A stretch of 64,000 bases of DNA, from the NCBI GenBank assembly GCA_025200525.1, contig CM045770.1, positions 127,263,429 through 127,327,428 of the forward strand, read 5' to 3'. Position numbers and translations under genes: made by a program. The DNA is from Camellia lanceoleosa (taxonomy: Eukaryota; Streptophyta; Magnoliopsida; Ericales; Theaceae). The notes beneath the pieces are model-generated. The model was given only the letters and a program-made list of their open reading frames with translations, was not told where the DNA came from and made no database searches. Numbering within the stretch: position 1 is the first letter of the stretch; every line of letters begins with the position of its first letter. Positions 55,601 to 64,000 of the stretch are shown one piece after another.

Positions 55601-57147
55601 AATTGGTGATCCTAAGCTACTGAAATCCTCCTCCTTGCTGTTGGAATGGAGTGGTGATGATAGAGCTTGAAGATGATGAAGAAATGGGACCAAAACTTGA
55701 AGATTTGAGGGAGATATATGAACACTCTTGTAACTCTTTCTTGAGAGGTTGGAGGCTAGAAAATCAGGCAAGAGAGGGAGAGAGACCCGTGGGTGGTGTG
55801 GTGTGTGTTGTATGGGTGTATGTTAGCTGGGTGTCTTGGGTTGTTGCTGCCGTGGGTTTGGCACTATGATGCATGGGTCTGTGAGGTGCCGAAAGAGAGG
55901 GAGGAGAGGCCGTGTGTGTGTGATGACAGTCGGTGGTGTCCTAGAGAGAGAAGATAGAGCTATGTGTTAATGTATGCCTTGCTGCCGTGTGTTGAAGGCA
56001 GTGGTGTGCAAGTGTGGTGTTGGGTGATGCATGGGTGTGTTAGAGAGAGAGAGAGAGAGAGAGATGGGTGTGTGAAGTTAAGTGATGGTGTGCGGTTGTG
56101 GGTGTGTTGTGAGGGCCGTGTGTTGCTCCGTTGTGAGGGGTGTGCATGCTGCTGGTGATTGCCGTGGGTGATGGCAGTGGTGGTGTGTGATGTATATCAG
56201 GTTGATGCCGTGTGTGGGAGGAGAGCTGGTGTATGGGTGTGATGTGAGGTATGTGGGAATGGTGGGTGTGCTGGGTTTGCTCGGTTAGAGAGAGAAGAGA
56301 GAGAGAGGTTGGTGTGGTGCATGGGTGTGTTATGGTGAGGTCCGGTGATGGTGGGTGTGTGTTGGGATGGCCACGGTAGAGAGAGAGGGATGATGGTGGT
56401 GCATGGTGCTGATATGGTGAGGTCCGGTGATGGTGAGAGCCGAGAGAGAGAGGAGAGGTGGTCTTCCTTGTGTGTTCTATCTATGATCCGTGTGCCTCTT
56501 CTTTACCTTCCCCCGCCCAGAGAGAGTGGTGATCAAATTATTATGTGTAAGTATGTCCCTGTGTGTGATGAGAGAGAGATGGTGATGAAGTTGATGGAAA
56601 GTGTGGTCTGCCGTGTAGAGTGTGGTGAGTTGTGTGTGAAACTGTGTATGAGCATGGCGATGTGTGAATGATGTCCCCCACGCTTCAACCTGTGTATGCT
56701 CTGTCTGTGTATGCATCTCCTCGGTGTGTGCTGTGAGAGAGGTGGGTTTCTTTTTCTTCTCCCCAAGCCCGTGTCCCCTTTAAAATACTCTCCACTCAAA
56801 AAACATTGATCAGTGCCTTCTTATCTTTTTGATGATTACATTCTCCACAATTCCACTCAACAAAACATCTCTACCACCGCCCCAAAAAAATTTTTTGTTT
56901 ATATATTTATTTTTTTGTTTTTTAAAAAATAGTTATCAACTTATATAAAACACACTTAAAAAAGATGTGCACACACCTAATTTAATATGTACACATAAAA
57001 TTATAAAACATTACAAATTACCAAAATATTAGTGATGGCCAAAATGGGTGAGGTTTGGAATTTTGAAATGCCAATTTGATTTTTGTTGTGAGGGTGGTCA
57101 AACTAAAATGCCCAAGTCTTAGGGCCGGTCAAAATGGGATGTCTACA
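52644..57147 (-). mobile_element. 3' LTR of the Ogre-like element (4.5 kb)
   Basis: In minus sense it starts TGTAGACATCCCATTTTGACC and ends GGGGACGTCTACA. Inner side: polypurine tract GTTAAAGAGGGGCAAC (57148-57163 in plus coordinates). It contains GA-rich microsatellites (for example 56042-56062), a CA run (53710-53726), repeated ACAGTCC-AAATAA phrases (53769-53829) and the hairpin repeats at 54365-54780. No gene is seen in it. Confidence 0.85.
54365..54780. repeat. LTR hairpin repeats CGTGCCCACGGGCACGC
   Basis: Four copies of GTGCCTCGAAGTGCGTGCCC(A/G)CGGGCACGC(AAACCGAGGCGATG) near 54371, 54448, 54581 and 54723. Each has an inverted repeat GCGTGCCC…GGGCACGC and a flanking TGCCTCG…CGAGGC pair, which could form long stems. 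One copy (54371) is diverged. Confidence 0.7.
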
Positions 57148-57427
57148 GTTGCCCCTCTTTAACAGAACTCGGAAGTCATAAGAATGACGGGAGTGAATAT
57201 CAAAGCCTAGAGACGACCCATTTTTGACAAGGCCGAAGACTTAGACAAAGCAGACAAGATAGACAAAGATGTGCCCGCAGGCAGGGGCAAAATGCAACTG
57301 ACAATGCAAGAAGCCGAACATAACTTATGATCATGCAAAGAAACATAGGGACGTATCCCGGTGTTTCGGAAAGGTATAAGCATTGGAACGTATTCCAGAT
57401 GCTCTTAACCAAAGATGGTGAAATATG

Positions 57428-57710
57428 GGGACGCATCCCGGTGTTTAGGGACGTATCCCGGTGTTTAGGGACATATCCCAAGGATTAGGGACGTATCCCA
57501 AAGATTAGGGACGTATCCCACATGTTAGGGACGTATCCGAAGGATTAGGGACGTATCCCAAATGTTAGGGACGTATCCCAAGGATTAGGGACGTATCCCA
57601 AATGTTAGGGATGTATCCCAGAGGTTTAGGGACGTATCCCAAATGTTAGGGACGTATCCTAGAGGTTTAGGGACGTATCCCAAGGATTAGGGACGTATCC
57701 CAGAGGTTAG
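57428..57710 (+). repeat. 20-bp tandem array GGGACGTATCCCAAGGATTA (about 14 units)
   Basis: Fourteen contiguous 20-21 bp units with a constant GGGACGTATCC head and a variable tail (AAGGATTA, AAATGTTA, AGAGGTTTA). Each head holds the small palindrome GGGACGTATCCC-like core. It sits close to the polypurine tract. Confidence 0.9.
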
Positions 57711-57724
57711 AAAAGAAGGAGAAA

Positions 57725-58065
57725 CATAGGGACGTATCCCGGTATTCTGCAAGGAATGTGAAACATAGGGACGTATCCCGGTGTTTCGCAAGGAATGAGA
57801 AACATAGGGACGTATCCCGGTGTTCCGCAAGGAATGTGAAACATAAGGACGTATCCCGGTGTTCCGCAAAGAAAAGCGTGGGACGTATCCGGGTGTTCTG
57901 CAAGGAATGAGAAACATAGGGACGTATCCCGGTGTTCCGCAAAGAGAGGAGAAACGTAGGGACGTATCCCGGTGTTTCGAAAAGAGAGAGAAATGTAAGG
58001 ACGTATCCCGGTGTTTCGGAAAGGGAGAAGAAACGTAGGGACGTATCCCGGTGTTTCAGAAAGGT
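57725..58065 (+). repeat. 39-bp tandem array ending in GGTGTTCCGCAAGGAATG (about 9 units)
   Basis: Units of about 39 bp: ACATAGGGACGTATCCCGGTG, then TTCCGCAAGGAATGAGAA. They share the GGGACGTATCCC head with the adjacent 20-bp array. An AAGGTATAAGCATTGGAACG phrase lies on both sides of the combined arrays (57373 and 58062). Two minus-strand frames stay open across it because 39 is a multiple of 3. Confidence 0.88.
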
Positions 58066-58128
58066 ATAAGCATTGGAACGTATTCCAAATGCTCTAAACC
58101 AGAGGAGGTCTAACCCGTCGCACACGCG

Positions 58129-58332
58129 AGGTGCATAACAATGCTAATAATGAGCAAAACAATGCTAGATAGATGTGCACAATCAATGCAACGAATGAGC
58201 ATAACAATGCTAGTGAAGTGGGTGCATAACAATGCAACTGGAATGTGCATCACAATGCAAGCATGAGAAGTGCATAACAATGCGGGTGGAAGGGTGCATA
58301 ACAATGCAAGTGGAATGTGCGTGACAACGCAT
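58129..58332 (+). repeat. Degenerate GTGCATAACAATGCAA array
   Basis: About eight units of roughly 20-33 bp built on GTGCATAACAATGC. Confidence 0.75.
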
Positions 58333-58339
58333 AGTTGAA

Positions 58340-59860
58340 ACAAATTGCCGAATAAGGGAATACAAGCCTTAACGAGACCAGATAAAAACGCGACCTCCGA
58401 TTTACCTTTCGGAGGGGTTTGCAACACATTCAGCTCAAGAACGGGCACACCCTGTTCATATTAGAGAGAGATAACATCTGCTGTTGCTTTAATTGCCATT
58501 CTGACTTGAAGCAGGCTTACACTTGGGGTCGAGATACACTCATATTTCGGAGTAGTGACAAAGCCTGAGGAGGTACATCCGGAGTACAATCACGGAATTC
58601 GCTGAAGGTGAAATACACTCAGGTGCTTCAATTTTTCTTCTTTTCTTTTGCTTTGCAGTCCGGAACTTATATAGCTTCAGATAGGCCCTGATTTCACTGT
58701 TCACACTTATCGGGGGTGGGCCCTGCAGTTTTCGAAAGAACAAATTCCTTTTTTTGCACAAATGTGGAGAATGGCACAGCACTCTGAGCACACAACAAAT
58801 CATTTTTGAAATTGAGGAAATGAGTTCTCGACCGAGTATTGAGCCTACAACTGAACACAGCAAAGACGACCCAACAACGGAAAATAAAGGTAAACAACCT
58901 AAACACATCTATTGACACTTGAAATGACTCAAAACAAGAATCAAGACAAACAAAACACAACGAAAGACTCAAATGCGACAGGAGCTGTTTCACGGGTATT
59001 ATTTCCCCCTTTCTCATTTGTGATTCTCACATCACTCGGCATTCAATCTTTTGTTTTTCTAAAAGCCCTTTTCTCACTTTTTTCTCTCATCGCACATCTC
59101 TATTCTTCAATCTCTCATTTTTCAATCCCTCCCTAGATGGTTGATGGATAAAGAAAGTTGTGGGCTCGTGCCCTAGCATTCTCGCTAGATTCTTCTTCTT
59201 GTTCACAACAGTGAGTTTCTTCCACAGAGGGGCCGCGCTACAATTGGGTGTTTAGCGAATCTGTGGCTGACATTGGTCGACGATGCTCTGCCGGGGAGTT
59301 TGGACATGGTTAGATTTGCCCAGATGATGGAGTGGAATACCTTGCTCCAGTCCAGTTCGTGCTTCGCACCTGGCTTGATACCTCGCTGCTTGGAGGATGT
59401 TGAGAGCTTTCAGCCCTTTTGTTGTTAACCTCAGTTGTGCCTTTTCTGGCAGGTAGAGTGCCCTTCTTGGCAAGTATGGTGCCCTTTCTGGCAAGTATGT
59501 TGATAAAAGGGGAAAGACAGAGAACCTGACTCAACTGTGCCCCTAGTTCATCATTTTGACCATTTTTTGTTTTTACTTTCTACTAAAACAGTTTTGACCA
59601 ACATGAGAGTTAGATTAACACGCTTGTTCGATTTTTGATTTGAAATCATGTAAGTCAGGCTATGAGCACTGAAGATTTTCCTTTTTTGGGTCTAAGAAAT
59701 GGTCCAGTTTTTGGAAAAGATGAAACAATTTTCGAGAAAATTAGTCAACCTCAGTAAAAATTCTCAAAAACTATTTTTGCAAACGGCCACTGCTCAACGA
59801 GCATAGAACCCACTCTCGAGATGCACAACCTCAGATTCGAAGGAAAATTGCCCCTTCTTT
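58340..59860. other. Internal region of the Ogre-like element without recognisable coding
   Basis: Scattered short minus-strand frames (58540-58908, 59252-59494) have no known domain. It contains four short repeats of TTCTGGCAAGTATG/AGAGTGCCC wording near 59445-59505. No RT or integrase motif is seen in any frame. Confidence 0.5.
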
Positions 59861-59869
59861 GGAGGGGAT

Positions 59870-60030
59870 GGCAACGGAAAGTTGCCCTTGTTTGAACGGC
59901 ATGACGCATTGAATGGCAACGGAAAGTTGCCCTTGTTTGAATGGCGCGGCTGCTGAATGGCAACGAAGAGTTTCCTTGTTTGGATGGCACCGCAGACACC
60001 TTGAATGGCACGGAAAGTTGCCCTTGTTTG
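59870..60030 (+). repeat. GGCAACGGAAAGTTGCCCTTG repeats (4 units)
   Basis: Units near 59870, 59912, 59957 (diverged) and 60004 carry GGCAACGGAAAGTTGCC, itself an inverted repeat (GGCAAC/GTTGCC). Confidence 0.8.
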
Positions 60031-60299
60031 ATAGCACAAGCATTGTAGTCGATCCTCGAGTGGCGAACACAACCAAATCCTCGGTCTGAGAGAAGACAAA
60101 GATGACCGTAACCATCGCATGGACACAATCAAATTGAAGTGTTTCTGGTGGACTTGAGGTGAAGTTGCCTACGTATCCCAAAGATGGGAATCAAGCCTTA
60201 CGTAGTTCGGGGTTAAGGTACACTCGGGTATTTAACCTCTCCTTTTTATGCTCTAACTTTTGCCAAGGCGCCTATTGCAGGTTTTCGACCTTGCGAGCT

Positions 60300-60415
60300 T
60301 TGTTCTTCTTTTTTTCTTTTCATTCTTTTCTTTTTATTTCTTTTTTTTTTCTTTTTTGCATTTTTCTTTTCTTTTCTTTTCTTTTGAATCTTTCTTTTTT
60401 TTGTTCTTTTCTTCG
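60300..60415 (+). repeat. Long polypyrimidine tract
   Basis: Over 110 bp almost entirely T and C (TTTTCTTTTC words), purine-rich on the element's sense strand. It is flanked on both sides by CTAACTTTTGCC…TTTTCGGCC/TTTTCGACC phrases. Confidence 0.85.
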
Positions 60416-61598
60416 CTCTAACTTTTGCCTGGGTCGCCCTTTCAGGTTTTCGGCCCAACGAGCCTCTCAAAGGGTAAAAGTGTAACAAGTCCATGCCAAA
60501 TGGTTTTGAGATTGAAGCCCTCTGTATCCAGGAGAGTGGCTGTTGTATTGATTTGCAGAAGGATCCACCTTTTGGCTCTTCGAGCACATCGGATATTTTT
60601 TGCCCCTAGTTCGAGGAGTGCTTCTGTTCTAGCTTCGCAAGCTTCTTCTGATGAGGTCTGACCTTCTTGATCTGACTTTGATGCCTCTTGTTCGAGGGCT
60701 GCTTCAAATCTGGCCACACAGGCCTTACATTGTGGTTGACCGTTGAACATTCTGAATGCCAGTTCAAGGTTTGAAAACCAAGGGGGGTCGAGTCTCGAGG
60801 CTGAGAGCAATCCTAAGCTACACAATCTCAAGAGCGATTCCACACATGTCTTTGCAGGACCGCGCAAAACATTTTTTTGAAAGTTTTTAAGAAAGCGACA
60901 AATCGCTCGCGCTGAAGACAGTGTAGGATCAATCTGGATCAAAGCCAGGGTCCTTCTCAGTACTCACACTAACAAGCATGATTTCATTCATTAAGGGCTT
61001 AGTATGTCTCTCTTTTTCTCAAACAATCAAAGTTTTGTAAATCCCGAGGAATTCCTCCCTCTTTGTTTTCACCGCAGTGTTCAAAAAGGTTTTGAAAAAA
61101 ACTTAGGTCAATACAATGGCTTCAAGGCACAAGAGAGCAGGTGGAATGAACTACCATTTCATTCAAATCCCGGCACAACTAGCACACGGCAGAAGTAAAT
61201 GTGAGAGCGTGAAAATCACTGCTGTTTCATTCAAAATCTGTTGGCACAACTGGCTCCCTGGCAGAAACAGACTCAAAACAAAGCAAAAAGGACAAACACG
61301 AAACAAAATGGTGACGCCCGAAGTAACACCCCCGGAATCACTCGACTTCTATACAATAGGACTGACTCGATACAACAAGACAGACCCAAAACAAAAGAGA
61401 CTGACTCAAAACAAAAAGACTGACTCAAAACACAACAACAAGACTGACTCAATACCCAAGTCAGAATGCAAAATTAACAGCACTTGTACATTGCTCAAAA
61501 CAATGCATGCCATTCACCACAGTTGGAGTAATCTGAGCGCCATTCGCAGGTGGTTCATCCCTTGATCACATCACATTATCCCCCCACAAGTTCACTAA

Positions 61599-62980
61599 TC
61601 AAGTGCCGATAGACTTTGCAGGACCTGGTGCTGGGATGACCCCGTTGTCAATCAAATTTTGTATCTCGTGGCGGAGACGAACGCAACTGTCGGTGTCATG
61701 ACCGGTTTGTTGATGGAAAGCACAGTACTTAGTCGGGTCATGCTTTGGAGGGAGAGGATCGGGTAGAGGCCGTTGCTCCAACGGTTTCAAATGTCCTTTC
61801 CTGAGTAGGACCCCCAGGGCTTTAGACAAAGACATATAGAGTGGGGTGAAAACCCTCTTGCCTCGGGGTAGATAGTCTGAAGTTCGGGGGTTTGAAGTGG
61901 ATGCACCAACAAAAGGGGTGGCTGCTCTTGGTGTGGTGGTGGCGACCATGCCCACTTCGGAAGATCTTGCAGCTGCGTCACCGTTGGTGGTCGCATTCGA
62001 ACTGCGAGTAAACGCCCTCTTGGGCTGCTCCTTCTCCTGGTCAATGAGGCCCTGTTTCATAGCATCCTCGATCTGTACTCCCATCTCATGCAAATTTGAA
62101 AAGGTAGGGAAGGGGAGCACGATCATTTTCTGCATTAGTTTGGGCTGGAGGTTGCGCACAACCATCCGTATTTGATCCTTATCCGTTGGCCTAATGGTCA
62201 TCATTGAGGCTTTGGCCCTCCAAAGGCCACGATTCGAGAAGCTCTCCTTAGGCTCCTCGCCGTCGTCTCAAGATCACGGGTCGTAATCTCGATTTGGGTA
62301 TTGTATGAATATTGTGCGACAAAGGCCTCGGCCATCTCCTCCCGTTTCAATTGAATCCTCCAATTTGGCGTACAGATGGTCATGCAATACCGGCGAGGTC
62401 CTGCCAAAAAGGAAAGCTTCAATCTTGTCAAGCCCATCGGTATGAGAACATCTGAAAACAAACTCAGGTGGACCATGGGATCTCCTGACCCGTCAAAACG
62501 GTCGATGTGAGGCATCTTGAACCTGTCCGGCAGAGTTATAGCTGCGTCGGTGTACCCGTCCTCAATGTCCGGGATGGACTTTACCCCTTGAGATTTTTTG
62601 AACAACTTTTCAAGCTTACTCAACTTCAACGCTGTAGGGTCGACCTCGAACTCGAAGGGAGAGTCCGGTAGATTGGTAGGTGTTTTGGACAACTGGGGTA
62701 AAATTGGGGGCGGAGCCGGCCCTGTTGGAATGTCCGTATCTGCCTGGACATTTGGCGTCTCTCCGGGTGTTGGAGCTCCTGGTGGGAGAGGAGCTTGATG
62801 TGAAGCAGACGCTCCACTTTGCTGTTGCAACTGAGTGATGAGCTCGGCTTGCTGAGCCATGATTGCAGCCTGTTGCTTGGAAAATTCCGCTTGGCGGACA
62901 GCGTCTTGCTGCATGAGTTTCATAGTTTCCTGTATTTGACGCATCATTGCCTCCATCCCTGATGTGTTTTCCTGATCCAT
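61599..62980 (-). pseudogene. gag of the Ogre-like element, one frameshift
   Basis: The first 259 codons (62980-62204) hold a Gln-rich coiled N-terminus, a Pro-rich linker and the gag core (LPDRFKMPHIDRFDGSGDP near residue 155, REEMAEAFVAQYSYNT). One base is missing near 62210, so the frame moves to 62204-61599. That part continues the gag (MMTIRPTDKDQIRMVVRNLQ) and ends with a zinc-knuckle-like KYCAFHQQTGHDTDSCVRLR. The GGPKPQ end of the first frame is an artefact of that frameshift. No protease follows. Confidence 0.85.
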
Positions 62981-63901
62981 CTAACTGACTGGTATCTATC
63001 CCTACAATAGAAACTGAGACCTCAGCCTGACTGTTCACTGGTGGGGTGGATAAGGACCACTGATCTGGTAACTGCTGAACTGGTGATTTGTGCGTGACTG
63101 GCCCTTTTCACCCTACCTTTGGTAAAGAAACACTAATTGCCCTTGAACTGAATCTCTGACCCGACAAAGTCTATCAGCACAAGTCTAATGAACCTCGGGG
63201 GATATTGGAGCCTTCTGAAGCTATGGTTCCAGAACTACCTAGCAAAAGAGAAAACATGCAGCATCTCAGCCTGATTTCATCAAAACGGATATGAGCATAA
63301 CAGGATGACTGTGCCCTCTACTGAATTCTGCACCCAAAATTCTGCCTCAAATCTGATACCCTCAGGTAAAACTGATTCTACCAAATACTGATGCCCGCAG
63401 GCCTGATACCCAAAATACTGAATTGGTGCTCATGAACTGATGCTCAAACTCATAAACTGATACATGCATTCCCTGTAGAGGCACACTCTAACAAGCACAT
63501 AACAGATAAGTGAGAGCCAAAACACCCCTATGTTGGGGTAGAGTTTCCCTGTCCTATTTCGTCAGGAACTAGGGGTTCCCTACGCACGCAGCGGTTTCAA
63601 ACAACCTATAGACGGGTAAGCAACCTGTCCTAGTTTGGAATGGTCATTATGGATCCGAATATGCACTAGGTCGAATGGTCAAAAAGGGTGCCCCGGTAAA
63701 ATCGGGGTTTGTGTTCCCATCTTGGCGAGCTCAGAATCGTCACCTTATGGACATGCCTTGACAAGACAAGCCTCCGCAAAACCGCTCGAGAATAGCGGAT
63801 GGCAAACACGGTGTCCTAGGCACCAATGCAAATGCAATGCAAAGAAACACACAAGTGTAGTCAAAACCAGATATCATGAGTTCGAGTCAAGTTCTCTAAA
63901 T
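62981..63901 (-). other. 5' untranslated region of the Ogre-like element
   Basis: About 0.9 kb between the PBS and the gag ATG with no supported upstream frame. Autonomous Ogre elements usually carry an extra ORF here; none is seen. Repeated CTGATACCC/CTGATGC words occur at 63350-63470. Confidence 0.5.
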
Positions 63902-63917
63902 CCCAGCCAGTCGCGAA
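63902..63917 (-). other. Primer-binding site of the Ogre-like element
   Basis: In minus sense TTCGCGACTGGCTGGG directly follows the LTR end and resembles the GGCGACTC-GCTGGGG type of PBS of plant Tat/Ogre elements. Confidence 0.6.
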
Positions 63918-63918
63918 G

Positions 63919-64000
63919 CGTAGACGTCCCCGAACGCGATCCCGATGAGAGAGTGCGAGTCCCCCCCGTTCTGGTTCGATATTGGGTCACCACAGTTCAA
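63919..64000 (-). mobile_element. 5' LTR of the Ogre-like element (inner end only)
   Basis: GTAGACGTCCCCGAACGCGA and the following bases match 52645 onward over about 80 bp with one substitution. The rest lies beyond the window. Confidence 0.85.

Larger units (their letters stand above)
52644..64000 (-). mobile_element. Ogre-like (Tat group) Ty3/gypsy element, gag only, minus strand, partial
   Basis: 3' LTR 57147-52644 (minus), internal part 57148-63918, and the start of the 5' LTR from 63919 to the window edge. The LTR ends TGTAGACATCCC / GGGGACGTCTACA are a clear inverted terminus. The LTR of about 4.5 kb and the gag sequence fit the Ogre type. Between the gag end (61599) and the polypurine tract (57148) about 4.4 kb contain repeats but no protease, RT, RNase H or integrase motif, so it looks like a non-autonomous derivative. 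Over the 81 bp seen of both LTRs there is one internal difference plus the terminal TG-to-CG change, suggesting a young insertion. Confidence 0.8.

Noticed and set aside
57428..58065. Regularly spaced repeats resembling a CRISPR array
   Set aside because: Units are contiguous with no unique spacers, and the array lies in a plant retrotransposon interior; it is an ordinary tandem repeat.
58540..58908. 122-codon minus-strand frame in the Ogre-like interior, considered as a pol remnant
   Set aside because: No protease, RT, RNase H or integrase motif could be found in any frame here.

Overview
This is a plant nuclear window, almost certainly from an angiosperm and probably a eudicot. The evidence is the set of repeats: Ty3/gypsy elements of the Tekay-like chromovirus, Tat and Ogre-like types, plant LINEs, hAT elements and Mutator-like MITEs. 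The one host gene family present encodes small secreted phylloplanin-like (Pollen Ole e 1 type) proteins. No rRNA, tRNA, CRISPR array or bacterial-type operon was seen. Only one apparently intact host gene is present (50872-51330, + strand).

Layout. 1-2000 is part of a minus-strand LTR that interrupts the 5' LTR of a plus-strand Tekay-like chromovirus (2001-10133; PBS, decayed gag, protease, RT/RNase H, integrase with chromodomain, and a 2.36 kb 3' LTR). 10134-15056 is AT-rich sequence holding an 877-bp LINE deletion derivative with a 12-bp target duplication (12736-13612) and a 395-bp hAT-type MITE (14450-14844). 15062-29816 is a minus-strand Tat-lineage element. It carries decayed gag, protease, RT, dual RNase H and integrase, plus an extra gene on the opposite strand. 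It was itself hit by a 3.6 kb solo LTR (15651-19249, TSD CTACA) and apparently by a second LTR-like insert near 23.2-23.9 kb. 29822-33667 is AT-rich intergenic DNA with foldback and MITE-like sequences.

From about 33668 to 52505 lies a tandem duplication of a roughly 2 kb unit carrying the phylloplanin-like gene. Copy 1 (34252-34710) is killed by a single C-to-T nonsense change at codon 44 and is bracketed by two inverted 170-bp MITEs with 9-bp TSDs. Copy 2 (50872-51330) is open and lacks both MITEs, so it records the empty sites. Downstream of copy 1 a hAT transposon (35038-49423) sits between perfect 8-bp TSDs. Inside it a second, fairly young Tat element (35486-46681) sits between perfect 5-bp TSDs, with two 539-bp LTRs.

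The right end (52644 to the window edge) is a minus-strand Ogre-like element. Its 3' LTR is 4.5 kb, and its internal region of about 6.8 kb contains a frameshifted gag, several tandem-repeat arrays and no recognisable pol, so it looks non-autonomous.

The most interesting signal is the antisense gene shared by the two diverged Tat elements (about 20292-22631 on + and 45142-42794 on -). In both copies it lies opposite to gag-pol between pol and the 3' LTR. It has the same three-exon structure with GT-AG introns of 86-97 bp at the same positions. It encodes a gypsy-type Transposase_28-like N-terminal domain, a coiled coil, and a conserved acidic C-terminal motif resembling a SUMO-interacting motif. 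Both copies are now broken by small lesions.
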